Position numbers and translations under genes: made by a program. The notes beneath the pieces are model-generated. The model searched no databases, was not told where the DNA came from, and saw nothing but the letters and a program-made list of their open reading frames with translations. Shown piece after piece: positions 26,655-34,589 of a stretch of DNA of 48,335 nt. The stretch lies in contig MVQY01000061.1 in the NCBI GenBank assembly GCA_002067325.1, positions 1-48,335 on the forward strand, read 5' to 3'. Numbering within the stretch: position 1 is the stretch's first letter; every line of letters starts with the position of its first letter. The DNA comes from Methanobacterium sp. PtaU1.Bin097. Lineage in GTDB: Archaea > Methanobacteriota > Methanobacteria > Methanobacteriales > Methanobacteriaceae.

Positions 26655-27458
26655 TTAAATAATCTCTATGGTACTTTTTGGGGATGTAGCTGTTTTTTTC
26701 CCTACTTTTTTAATATTGAAAAGGCAATGGTCATCTCCTTTGGCAACACATTTCACTTCATCCACTAAAACTTCCGACCCGAAATGTTTGGAGAAGATGG
26801 ATTCAAAAATTCCCGCCCCAATGGCGCAATTTGATCTAGCTATGTTGACCATATCCTTACATTCAAAATTATTATCTATGCGAATGGTTATAGGATCCAC
26901 GTTAATTGATTTAAAATCTCCCAGTTCATATCTTTTCCATAGGTTCCCTACATTGTCCATTACATTTTCAGTTTCTGGGGATTTTACGTATTCATAGATT
27001 GATTCGCCTGTAAAATTCCCTATATTAAAGAGTAATGGATAGATATCTATCCCATTTTCGCCTAGATAAAGTCTAATAGTTGTAAACAGTAATCCGTAAA
27101 AACTTGTAGGGTCATTAAGTGGAATGACAGAAATAAGGGAATTTTTAAAATAATTTTCCACATCGATATCATAATTCACATTGGTGGAAAGTTCAGCAAG
27201 CTGTTTTGCCTTGATATAAAAAGATTTTTTCCTTTTATCATTTAAATCTGCTTTTGATCCGATTATTCCCTTTTCCTCTAATATTTTAAGATGATTCGAA
27301 AGGTTTGGCTTAGATTTCTTGGTTTTTACTAAAAGTTCGTCAAAATATAAATCATCCGTTTCAAGCAGGGATAATATATTTGCTTTAACCGGGGATTCTA
27401 TTATTTTTGGCCCCTCAGAAGTCATATAGATCCGTACATAATCTGATCTTTTATACAT
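26655..27458 (-). CDS. HTH transcriptional regulator with C-terminal V4R domain
   Basis: The 267-residue protein has an N-terminal ArsR-like winged HTH (residues 18-85; KANILSLLETDDLYFDELL, then KSKPNLSNHLKILEEKGII) and a C-terminal V4R (4-vinyl reductase) domain from about residue 110, with the terminal IARSNCAIGAGIFESIF and VDEVKCVAKGDDHCLFNI stretch. The closing C-x-G-D-x-x-C is the known V4R Cys pattern (cysteines near residues 237 and 243). V4R domains bind small molecules, often aromatics, hydrocarbons or tetrapyrrole-related ligands; the ligand here is unknown. No strong SD precedes the ATG. An 800-base non-coding stretch with repeats and a palindrome lies upstream, so an elaborate promoter or autoregulation is likely. 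It converges with the UbiD gene. Confidence 0.83.
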   Translation of the reverse strand: MYKRSDYVRIYMTSEGPKIIESPVKANILSLLETDDLYFDELLVKTKKSKPNLSNHLKILEEKGIIGSKADLNDKRKKSFYIKAKQLAELSTNVNYDIDVENYFKNSLISVIPLNDPTSFYGLLFTTIRLYLGENGIDIYPLLFNIGNFTGESIYEYVKSPETENVMDNVGNLWKRYELGDFKSINVDPITIRIDNNFECKDMVNIARSNCAIGAGIFESIFSKHFGSEVLVDEVKCVAKGDDHCLFNIKKVGKKTATSPKSTIEII

Positions 27459-27533
27459 ATACTTTAATTTATGCAGATTTGAATTATTATACTTTCATTT
27501 AGGTATTAACGCGTTCTAATTTTTTATTAAATA

Positions 27534-27886
27534 TTTACACTTGAAATAGATGTTTGTTAAGGTGGTATGTTAACAGTTAAAGAAAGCCTTAAACGATACT
27601 ACAGCCCTTTTTATTAATTAATTAGAATTTCTTTAATATATTTTTAATACATTTTTACACTTGAAATGGACGTTCGTTAACATGGTCCATGAACAGTTAA
27701 ATAAAACCCTAAACTTTAAGTAGTAATACTTATCAATACTCATTTAGTAATTCATAACAAATATTTCAAAGTTATGTAGAATTTGCATAAGTAGATTACA
27801 CCATACGAACAGTTCGTATTATTAGTTAACGAAATTCCTGAACAGTTAAACAAATCCTAAACTATAAGTAGTAATTCATAACAAAT
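27534..27886. repeat. Three degenerate direct repeats upstream of the V4R regulator
   Basis: Copy 1 (27534-27600) and copy 2 (27654-27730) both begin TTTACACTTGAAAT and contain AACAGTTAAA. Copy 2 and copy 3 (27822-27886) share the order GTTAACxA...TGAACAGTTAAA...CCTAAACTxTAAGTAGTAATxC. In addition TAGTAATTCATAACAAAT occurs exactly twice (27745-27762 and 27869-27886). Spacing between copies is about 120 and 150 bases. Repeats are too diverged and too irregular for CRISPR; no coding potential is visible. Confidence 0.7.
27803..27819. promoter_or_regulatory. Perfect 17-base palindrome, candidate operator
   Basis: ATACGAAC, a central A, and GTTCGTAT form a perfect inverted repeat. The half-site resembles the GTTCGTTAAC word in copy 2 of the repeats (27672-27681), which suggests several sites for one dimeric DNA-binding protein. 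The nearest candidate is the HTH-V4R regulator whose start lies 345 bases away. Confidence 0.5.
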
Positions 27887-28063
27887 CTGTTTTATGACAG
27901 TAAAGACTTGTAGCAATAACAACTTATGACAATTCAGATTATTGATCAATGTTACAGTGATTAGTTGAGCAACTACAATTCTATAAATAAACACTTTAAA
28001 CTTGAGGCTAGTCAAAAAAACAAGTGTTAAATTCACCTAGGTGATGCATCGGACCACACACCA

Positions 28064-28126
28064 AATATTCCAATGATACCCAAAATAACGCCCCCCGTTA
28101 TGGATTTTGGTTTCAATTGGAATATT
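28064..28126. other. Long imperfect stem-loop
   Basis: AATATTCCAAT at 28064-28074 pairs with ATTGGAATATT at 28116-28126, and the stem continues inward through ACC/GGT, CAAAAT/ATTTTG and AACG/CGTT to a CCCCC loop at about 28091-28095, with a few bulges. It lies about 130 bases beyond the amrS stop. Possible roles are RNA 3' processing or termination of amrS, or part of a small structured RNA. Confidence 0.5.
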
Positions 28127-28130
28127 AATA

Positions 28131-28177
28131 CCTGAAGATGATAATTAGGGCTTTAAAACCCTTTTGTTATCTTCAGG
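28131..28177. terminator. Second stem-loop, possible amrS terminator
   Basis: CCTGAAG (28131-28137) pairs with CTTCAGG (28171-28177), with inner pairs ATAA/TTAT and AGGG/CCCT around a CTTTAAAA loop. It follows the longer hairpin after four bases, so the two form a tandem structure. On the minus strand it lies about 80 bases after the amrS stop, but no U-run follows directly on that strand, which leaves the terminator role uncertain. Confidence 0.4.
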
Positions 28178-28258
28178 GGCCAATTTAAAAAATCAATAAA
28201 ATGTTAGATGAATATGATAAAGCTGGATTAATAGCCATGTTTTTTAATTTTAAGTTTT

Positions 28259-29266
28259 TCAGGTTACAATATCTATATCTGCCTTGCATCGGGGGCATTT
28301 CCTGGTTTCTTTAATTTTATCACTCATCACAGAAAACCCGTTCCGTTGGATAACGGTCTCTCCACATTCTGGACAGTAGGTGTTTTCTCCATCTGCAGTG
28401 GGGACGTTGCCGATGTAGACATATTTCATCCCTGCATCTCTGGCTATTTTATGGGCCTTCTCTAGATACTTTATCTCTGTAGGGGGTAGCTCCTGCATCT
28501 GATACTGGGGGAAGAACCTGGTGAAATGTAAGGGTACCTCCACACCCACCTCATCTGCCATGAACTTAACCAGTGAACGTATATCTTCATCAGAATCGTT
28601 GTATCCAGGGATCATGAGGTTGGTGATCTCGATGTGGATCTTGGCATCATGCATCTTTACGATGGTGTCCAGGACGGGCTCTAATCTTGCCTCGCAGAGG
28701 TCCTGGTAGAATTTCTCAGTCATGCCCTTAAGATCGATGTTGGCCGCGTCAAGGTAGGGTTTTATCTCCTGGAAGGATTCTTCGCTCATGTACCCGTTGG
28801 TCACGTAGATGGTTTTTATATCTTCTTTCCTGGCGATTTTCGCCGAGTCCAATGTGTATTCGAACCACATGGTGGGCTCGTTATAGGTCCAGGCTATTGA
28901 TTTACATTCATATTCCTTGGTGAGGCGTATAGCATCCTCTGGTAACATGTCCCTGGTGGGGGTGTTTTCCAGTTCTGCCTGGGATATGCCCCAGTTTTGA
29001 CAGTGGCGGCACCGGAAGTTACAACCTACACTGCCCAGGGAAAATACCATACTCCCTGGATAGAAATGGAATAACGGCTTCTTCTCTATAGGGTCTACTG
29101 CTGCCGATGAAACGGCCGCATAGTTGAGGCTGTAAATTTTATCATCCACATTCTCCCGCATCTGGCAGAAGCCAGTTTTACCCGGGGAGATGATGCATCT
29201 TCTCTGGCATATTTTACAGTTTAAAGCGTTGTCCACTTTTTCGTAGAGAATGGCTTCTTTCCTCAT
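28259..29266 (-). CDS. amrS: AmmeMemoRadiSam system radical SAM enzyme
   Basis: The 335-residue protein is the radical-SAM partner of the AmmeMemoRadiSam system (with an AMMECR1 and a Memo-like protein), widespread in archaea. The N-terminal region has CKICQRRCIISPGKTGFCQMR, the PFL-activase-like Cys motif, and the SAM cluster C-x3-C-x2-C is CNFRCRHC at about 78-85. IAWTYNEPTMWFEYT follows near 118-132. A C-terminal rubredoxin-like pair CPEC (about 302) and CPRC (about 327) ends the protein. The ATG has GGTGA upstream. The system's other two genes are not nearby. It is followed by an 800-base non-coding region and preceded by thiL. Confidence 0.92.
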   Translation of the reverse strand: MRKEAILYEKVDNALNCKICQRRCIISPGKTGFCQMRENVDDKIYSLNYAAVSSAAVDPIEKKPLFHFYPGSMVFSLGSVGCNFRCRHCQNWGISQAELENTPTRDMLPEDAIRLTKEYECKSIAWTYNEPTMWFEYTLDSAKIARKEDIKTIYVTNGYMSEESFQEIKPYLDAANIDLKGMTEKFYQDLCEARLEPVLDTIVKMHDAKIHIEITNLMIPGYNDSDEDIRSLVKFMADEVGVEVPLHFTRFFPQYQMQELPPTEIKYLEKAHKIARDAGMKYVYIGNVPTADGENTYCPECGETVIQRNGFSVMSDKIKETRKCPRCKADIDIVT

Positions 29267-29309
29267 GATATTTCACCAGTTTGAAAGGGGGAGTCAATTA
29301 TAAAATGAA

Positions 29310-30356
29310 TTAAAAGTTGGATTTCTTCAGGTGCTCGTAACCCCTTGGAGCTAATATTTTTGTTTTTCCTTCCTTATCTACCATGTGGATTTGTCCAGAT
29401 GAAGTTACCTCCCCTATCTTATGAAGCTCTATTCCATCCTTTATTTGGTTGAATTTCTCTTCTTGGATGGTTACTAAAAGTTCAAAATCTTCACCATAGG
29501 TTAAAGCCATGTTGAGGGGATTTTTATCCAGTACTTGTGAGATAATATGGACTTCGGGTGGTATGGGCAGTAATTCTTCATGGAAGGTGATGCCTATACT
29601 GGACCCGCTGGAATCAATTAGTTCACCCATTTCACTCAGTAGTCCATCGGTTATGTCAGTATTGGATGTTGCAGCGCCTGAATTCGATAGTTTCAAACCC
29701 TTCTCTAATTGGGCTTCAGGTTCCAGGGCATTTTTTATTACTCGAGTTTTAATTTCTGGATCTAAGTCTTCTAACTCGGATGCACCGGCAAACAGGACTT
29801 CAAAACCAGCAGCAGCCAACCCTAAGGGCCCGGTAACGGCAACAACATCCCCTTCCCGGGCTCCGCTTTTCATCAGTACTTCATTTTTGGATACCATTCC
29901 CAGGCAGGTTCCACTGAGGGTTAATTCGTCTGATTCGTTAGTGTCTCCACCGATAAGGGCCATGTTATATTGTTTACATGCCTGGAGTATCCCATCCATG
30001 ATAGCATCAAAATTAGAGATGGTTAAATCCGAGGGCATAGCCATGGCAATTATGATTCCCAGGGCACTGGCCCCCATGGCTGCCAGATCACTTACATTGA
30101 CAGTAACGATCTTCTTACCCATCTGCTGGTAACTCATCTCCCGGGGGAAATGCGCCGATCGTGTTAATAAATCAGTAGTGGCTACCAGATAGTTTTCTCC
30201 AAAATTAATCAGGGCAGCATCGTCTTTAAGACTTTTAAATGTTAAATTATCAAAAAAAGGAGATTCAAAAGATATATTTTGGCTTCTTTTAAGAAGCCGT
30301 TTTATGAGTTCTTTTTCACCAAGTTCGGTTATCTTTTGTTCTTTAGAGGGCATCAT
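29310..30356 (-). CDS. thiL: Thiamine-monophosphate kinase
   Basis: ThiL phosphorylates thiamine monophosphate to the coenzyme thiamine diphosphate. The 348-residue protein has the AIR-synthase-like fold: DDAALINFGENYLVATTDLL at 45-64 with the Mg-binding Asp pair, VSDLAAMGASALGIIIAMA near 93-111, IGGDTNESDELTLSGTCLG near 134-152, and GDVVAVTGPLGLAAAG. The start overlaps the end of cfbA by 14 bases, with two adjacent ATG codons (30356 and 30353), a coupling pattern typical of an operon. The downstream gene is amrS, 43 bases away on the same strand. Confidence 0.93.
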   Translation of the reverse strand: MMPSKEQKITELGEKELIKRLLKRSQNISFESPFFDNLTFKSLKDDAALINFGENYLVATTDLLTRSAHFPREMSYQQMGKKIVTVNVSDLAAMGASALGIIIAMAMPSDLTISNFDAIMDGILQACKQYNMALIGGDTNESDELTLSGTCLGMVSKNEVLMKSGAREGDVVAVTGPLGLAAAGFEVLFAGASELEDLDPEIKTRVIKNALEPEAQLEKGLKLSNSGAATSNTDITDGLLSEMGELIDSSGSSIGITFHEELLPIPPEVHIISQVLDKNPLNMALTYGEDFELLVTIQEEKFNQIKDGIELHKIGEVTSSGQIHMVDKEGKTKILAPRGYEHLKKSNF

Positions 30357-30837
30357 TAACCCGATCTTCTATTATATCTACAATCCTATTATCCGCACCT
30401 AAAGGTTCCGTGTAGATTATCTTGCCCTTAAATCGGATTTCCTCTGCTTCTTCATCCTGGTGGTCGTGTGAATGTCCATGACCGTGTGAATGTCCATGAT
30501 CGTGGTTATGTTCATTGTTCCCATGACTATGTTCCTTTAAATCGTTTCCATTGTTGATTTGTAGCATTTTAGGTATATCCTGTTTGGTGTGCACTCCATG
30601 GGCTAAAAAGACTGGGATGGCGACGATCTTTTCCACTCCCTTATCAGCCAGCTGGTTTATAGCATCTGGTATGGATGGTTTGGACATACTCATGAAACTA
30701 ACAACCACGGGATAATCGGTTTTTTCCCGATAGAGATCTGCAACTTCGTTTATAACTTCTTCACCATGGGGTAATCTACTTCCATGACTTATAAGTAGCA
30801 CGCCAATGTTATTTTTTGAGTTTGAATTTGTATCCAT
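30343..30837 (-). CDS. cfbA: CfbA/CbiX-type sirohydrochlorin nickelochelatase/cobaltochelatase, His-rich
   Basis: It inserts Ni2+ (for F430) or Co2+ (for cobamides) into sirohydrochlorin. The 164-residue protein matches small archaeal CbiXS: VLLISHGSRLPHG at 13-25 with the catalytic His, SFMSMSKPSIPDAINQL near 47-63 and VEKIVAIPVFLAHGVHTKQDIP near 69-90 with the second metal His. The insert at about 103-130 holds roughly 13 His in a (HGHS/HDH)-like run, more than usual and likely a metal store or delivery site. Both ends overlap neighbours: 29 bases with the DUF35 gene upstream, 14 with thiL downstream. The ATG has GGAGTGAT upstream. Assignment between Ni and Co cannot be made from sequence; methanogen homologues act in F430 synthesis. 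Confidence 0.93.
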   Translation of the reverse strand: MDTNSNSKNNIGVLLISHGSRLPHGEEVINEVADLYREKTDYPVVVSFMSMSKPSIPDAINQLADKGVEKIVAIPVFLAHGVHTKQDIPKMLQINNGNDLKEHSHGNNEHNHDHGHSHGHGHSHDHQDEEAEEIRFKGKIIYTEPLGADNRIVDIIEDRVNDAL

Positions 30838-31207
30838 ATGAAATCACTCCTTCCTCACCTTCTGCCTTAATCTTTCGGAAAACCAATTCCACATCATCGC
30901 CTATTTCAACGTCGTCTTCTCCACAGTCTACAATTTGACTGGTGATTTTAGCGCCTTCTTCCATTTCTATTATGGCTACGATATAGGGTGAAAGTATCTT
31001 GAACTCTTCTGCAGGAGCGTGGATAACTGAATAGGTGTGTATTTTACCTTTTCCACTGAATTTTATATCCTCTAATTTACCTTTCCTCCTGCATTCTGGA
31101 CATATAACTCGTTTTGGAAAATAGACCTCTCCACAATTGCTGCATTTTGAACCTATGAGATTGTATCTTTGGGGGATGTGACGCCATCCTCTTACGATGT
31201 CTTTCAA
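30809..31207 (-). CDS. DUF35 zinc-ribbon OB-fold protein (acyl-CoA enzyme partner type)
   Basis: The 132-residue protein has a rubredoxin-like zinc ribbon (GSKCSNCGEVYFPKRVICPECRRKG, Cys pairs near 18-21 and 33-36) followed by an OB domain (ILSPYIVAIIEMEEGAKI, DDVELVFRKI). In archaea, DUF35 proteins bridge acetoacetyl-CoA thiolase and HMG-CoA synthase; here neither gene is adjacent. I take a TTG start at 31207 because the GGAGGT site lies 7 bases before it; the longer reading from an ATG at 31222 would place that site inside the gene. Homologues, as I recall, begin MKDIVRGWRHIP. It is first in an overlapping operon with cfbA and thiL. Confidence 0.82.
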   Translation of the reverse strand: MKDIVRGWRHIPQRYNLIGSKCSNCGEVYFPKRVICPECRRKGKLEDIKFSGKGKIHTYSVIHAPAEEFKILSPYIVAIIEMEEGAKITSQIVDCGEDDVEIGDDVELVFRKIKAEGEEGVISYGYKFKLKK

Positions 31208-31414
31208 AATTATGACCTCCATTAAATTTAAATGAATTCCTTATCCAACTAAACAACTGCCATTTTTGGTTCATAAAAATAGAACGTTAATTCTAAATTT
31301 CTAACAAATTATATTCTAAATTTTATATCTTAATCTTTAATTTAAATATTTCCTTTCCAAGTTTTTATAGGTACTTGGTTAATATTTATATACTAAAAAG
31401 TAATACTAATAATC

Positions 31415-32428
31415 ATGGATAACCGAGGTTACGTCATGAGTGGAATGTCCTTTTTACTGGTTTTACCCGCTATTTTGCTATTTGCTGTATTTTTAGACCT
31501 GACTACTGGTGGTATAGAAGAAAATTCCCGGGTTTTAGGGTCCGGGGCCGTGTCAAATACAGCGAAAGACCTTAAAGCTGATATTATGGTTGCAGGAAAG
31601 GAGGTTTTAAAAAGTGAAGCTGATAGCGTGGTGAGTTCAGGGACACCTCTTTCCAATAGCCGGGCGGTAATCAAGGCAGATCTGCAGACTAAGATGGACC
31701 AGATGGTCCAGGATTATGAGGATAACAGTGGGATGGAGGTGGACTGTAATATCACATCGGTAGGTAACTCGGAAGATCCATTTGCAGTTCAGGTAAATTC
31801 CACCATATATGTGGGTAAGGGTAATATCACTCATTGGGAATTCGTAAGTCAGGATATTCCTCTCACAGACCCACAGTATCCCATACCCAACCCATTACCA
31901 TTCATTAAATGTAAAGGTCATGGAGGGATTCAGGTTGTAAATAATAAAATAGCCTTCGGTTCCACTCTAGTTAATTACCTGGAGAAACGTGGAGTGGAAA
32001 ACGCCTTCGCCTATGAAAACTCCACCACCGCCTTCATAATAAAGAAATGTCCCTATGATCCCTACATAATGCATGGAACAAACAACAATACACTCAAAAA
32101 CTGTATAGACAATGGATATTTCCACGAGAGTGCTGATGGGCCGTGTTTCCTCTGCAGGTTGGAAGGTCACGGAACCTGTCCACATTATGGTATGGAGACC
32201 TTCATCGTCCCCTGTTCTTCGGCAAACACCAGTGTAAACAGCAGTAATTCCAGCACCAATTTCACTTACAACACAGCTCCCAGTTCCATCGACCATGTGA
32301 TCTTTGATGAAACATACAACAGCACCTACCAGGGATATAGGCTTATTTACTATTTTGATGGAGTTAATCTCCTTATCCTATATTTAGACAACGCCCACAG
32401 GCAGAAATATGGCTTTCCCACATCCTAA
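31415..32428 (+). CDS. Pilin-like cysteine-containing surface protein
   Basis: The 337-residue protein begins with a short charged head (MDNRGYV) and a hydrophobic segment at about 11-28 (MSFLLVLPAILLFAVFL), like archaeal type IV pilin/class III signal sequences. The rest is external-looking, with at least eight N-x-S/T sites and about nine Cys including CPHYG and CFLC patterns. No SD precedes the ATG, but TATTTATATA lies about 25-33 bases upstream, so a leaderless transcript is plausible. An alternative ATG at 31436 has GAGGT upstream and would start at MSGMSFLL. It overlaps no gene; the next gene, 16 bases on, encodes a second pilin-like protein. I do not recognise the external domain. Confidence 0.72.
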   Translation: MDNRGYVMSGMSFLLVLPAILLFAVFLDLTTGGIEENSRVLGSGAVSNTAKDLKADIMVAGKEVLKSEADSVVSSGTPLSNSRAVIKADLQTKMDQMVQDYEDNSGMEVDCNITSVGNSEDPFAVQVNSTIYVGKGNITHWEFVSQDIPLTDPQYPIPNPLPFIKCKGHGGIQVVNNKIAFGSTLVNYLEKRGVENAFAYENSTTAFIIKKCPYDPYIMHGTNNNTLKNCIDNGYFHESADGPCFLCRLEGHGTCPHYGMETFIVPCSSANTSVNSSNSSTNFTYNTAPSSIDHVIFDETYNSTYQGYRLIYYFDGVNLLILYLDNAHRQKYGFPTS

Positions 32429-32444
32429 AATCAGGTGATGCTTG

Positions 32445-33434
32445 ATGATTAGATTACATTCTAAACCCATAAATTTTTTAAAGGAAAATAAGGGACAGGT
32501 ATTTTCTATGGATGTATTGCTTGCTCTTATCATAATTACCATGGTAATAGGAATGTCGGCTGATGCTTTAGACATCGTATCTTTTAAAATCTCTGATTAT
32601 TCATCTGGAAAGTCACTGGATAGGATTGCAATCGACGCAGCAGATATACTGATAAACACCCCTGGAACTCCGGATTGGGAGAATAGTAATGATACACAAT
32701 TTGTTACACCGGGACTGGCACAGGATACCAACGGAACTAAAAATACCACCAAGATACTGAGTTTTGCAAAGATAACCCACCTTGAAGCCAGGTACCACGA
32801 GTTCATGGGTAACGTCATACCACCCGGTGCAAATTCCTCTTTAACGATTTATCCGGCAAGTTCCACCCTGGAACCAATGGAGGTGGGTAACGGGACCCCT
32901 CCTCCGGAAGTTACGGAAGTAGCAGTGGTGAACCGTACTGTTCTGGTGAATTTCAGGGATTTTAAGATTTTAACCAGTATGACCAGTAATTCAAAACAGG
33001 AGATCTGCCCACATTACAACTACACAGGATTTACAGGTCACAGTAAACCCGCTGACAACTCTACAACCGGTTGGAAATGCAGTTGCTTCAAGATAACCCA
33101 GGAAGACCTTAATACGACTGACTTTTATATTCTGACCGATCCTCCTGTGTTAGAAGACAGTGGGGGATGGATACTGGATCGTCCAGATAAGATAAGTATA
33201 GAAAAGGAAACCTTCTCAGGACACCCTATACTGGTAAATGATAAAATAAATGAAATGATAGGTGATGATGAGGAAGCTGTAATATGGCTACATGTTCAAA
33301 TGCCTAATGATCATTTTAAATCTTCTAATACGTATTTGATAGGGGTTCCCAAGGGTACACCCCCTGATGAAGTGAGGATTGAATATTTACATCCTCAACC
33401 CTGTTCATTCGTACTTAAAATCTGGATGGAATAG
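32445..33434 (+). CDS. Second pilin-like surface protein with class III type signal
   Basis: The 329-residue protein has a positively charged head and the pilin-like motif NKGQVFSMDVLLALI at about 16-30, then a hydrophobic stretch to about residue 36. This is close to the archaeal class III signal (KGQ-x-S-x-E/D), which a prepilin peptidase cuts before Q. The external part is rich in N-x-S/T sites and has Cys pairs (EICPHY, WKCSCF, QPCSF); the CPHY word also occurs in the preceding protein. I chose the ATG at 32445 with AGGTGAT 5 bases upstream over the in-frame TTG at 32442. It lies 16 bases after the first gene, so the two are cotranscribed and probably assemble together. Function unknown. 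Confidence 0.74.
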   Translation: MIRLHSKPINFLKENKGQVFSMDVLLALIIITMVIGMSADALDIVSFKISDYSSGKSLDRIAIDAADILINTPGTPDWENSNDTQFVTPGLAQDTNGTKNTTKILSFAKITHLEARYHEFMGNVIPPGANSSLTIYPASSTLEPMEVGNGTPPPEVTEVAVVNRTVLVNFRDFKILTSMTSNSKQEICPHYNYTGFTGHSKPADNSTTGWKCSCFKITQEDLNTTDFYILTDPPVLEDSGGWILDRPDKISIEKETFSGHPILVNDKINEMIGDDEEAVIWLHVQMPNDHFKSSNTYLIGVPKGTPPDEVRIEYLHPQPCSFVLKIWME

Positions 33435-33611
33435 CTTAATCATCTTTAAAAATATGATACTATATTATTTATCATATTAAACAATATTAAGAGATTTAAA
33501 GGTAATTTAACGATTAATTTAAGAGATAGACATATCCTCCATTATTAAATAGAAAGACTTTTATCTCTAATAGTATAATATTTATCCATATTATTGTAAG
33601 GGGGATTAATT

Positions 33612-34379
33612 TTGGTTACAGTGAAATGCAAAGAATGTGGCAAAGAATTCAATATAGAGGAAGGAGATACACTTTCTGATTATATCTGTGTTGATTGTGG
33701 AGGGAATTTAGAGTATAAACGATATTTGGGAAGGAAACCTGATGGTTTAAAGGGGCATAAGGGTTCAAAAAAACCGGTTAAATCAATTATTATTTCAGCT
33801 ATAGCTTTAATTGCAATATTTGCAGTATTAGCCGTTTTTACTAATATAATTCCTCTGGGGAATCTAACTACTAATAATTCTACCTCAAATAATAATTCTA
33901 CCAATTATATACCAAATGAAACCTATGCCGGTCATGGAATAACCTTTAATTACCCAGCTGGCTGGATACAAATGTATAATCTTGATGCTCCCAGTCGGTG
34001 GGGTTTTGGTAATCCGGTTGTAGCATTCTTTGAACCAGAAGGCAATAAAACTGAGTCTGATAGTATTACCACCTATTTCTACATTAAACAGAGAGGTGTG
34101 ACTTCTTTAGACCAGATGATTGAGGCTTACAGGATTGATATTGCAGAGATAGGACAAACCTATGTTTCACATCGAAACATAACCGTTAACGGTATGAGGG
34201 CGGTGGAGCTAATAAAGGAATGGAATGTTAGTGGTAGACCATATAGGGCTATTACGGCGCATATCGAGGTTATCCCGGGGTCTTTGTATTACAGGATTGG
34301 GTGTGTCACTCCTCAAGACGAATGGAATGAATCTCTTCCTAAATTTGAAATGGTGATCTACAGCTTCAAACCATTATAG
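33612..34379 (+). CDS. Zinc-ribbon, single-span membrane protein with PsbP-like external domain
   Basis: The 255-residue protein starts at a TTG with GGGGG upstream (33600-33604). Residues 5-30 form a zinc ribbon (CKECGKEFN, CVDCGG), residues 60-80 a membrane segment (SIIISAIALIAIFAVLAVF), and the rest an Asn/Ser-rich linker and a domain beginning GHGITFNYPAGWIQM that resembles the PsbP/Mog1 fold seen in many methanogen proteins. Topology suggests zinc ribbon inside and PsbP-like domain outside. It follows the pilin-like pair by 177 bases and has its own TATA-like upstream region. Function is unknown. Confidence 0.75.
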   Translation: MVTVKCKECGKEFNIEEGDTLSDYICVDCGGNLEYKRYLGRKPDGLKGHKGSKKPVKSIIISAIALIAIFAVLAVFTNIIPLGNLTTNNSTSNNNSTNYIPNETYAGHGITFNYPAGWIQMYNLDAPSRWGFGNPVVAFFEPEGNKTESDSITTYFYIKQRGVTSLDQMIEAYRIDIAEIGQTYVSHRNITVNGMRAVELIKEWNVSGRPYRAITAHIEVIPGSLYYRIGCVTPQDEWNESLPKFEMVIYSFKPL

Positions 34380-34589
34380 AAATATAAAAGGTTATTTTGC
34401 TATTCAATCCATGAATTTCTTTTTTTATCAATTTCTATTCTATTTTTTTAACAATATATCTACCCAAATAAATTATCAATCTGGGAAATTTACCAATATT
34501 CTAAAAAAATTTTGGTCAATTACCAGTACATTTATATTAATATGGAAATATACTAATACCACTCAAAGATGTTTTGTGGTGAACATGAA

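Larger units (their letters stand above)
27459..28258. other. 800-base non-coding region rich in repeats
   Basis: This is the longest stretch without a gene in the window; I see no ORF with a plausible start and ribosome site. It lies upstream of the V4R regulator and downstream of amrS, both on the minus strand. From left to right it contains three degenerate direct repeats (27534-27886), a 17-base palindrome (27803-27819) inside that block, a region without clear structure (27890-28060), a long imperfect hairpin (28064-28126) and a second hairpin (28131-28177). Base composition is more AT-rich than the flanking genes. It may be a regulatory region, a remnant of a lost gene or a small RNA locus. 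Confidence 0.7.

Noticed and set aside
27534..27886. CRISPR array
   Set aside because: Only three copies, diverged, repeats of about 65 bases with irregular 50-100-base spacing and no cas genes in the window.
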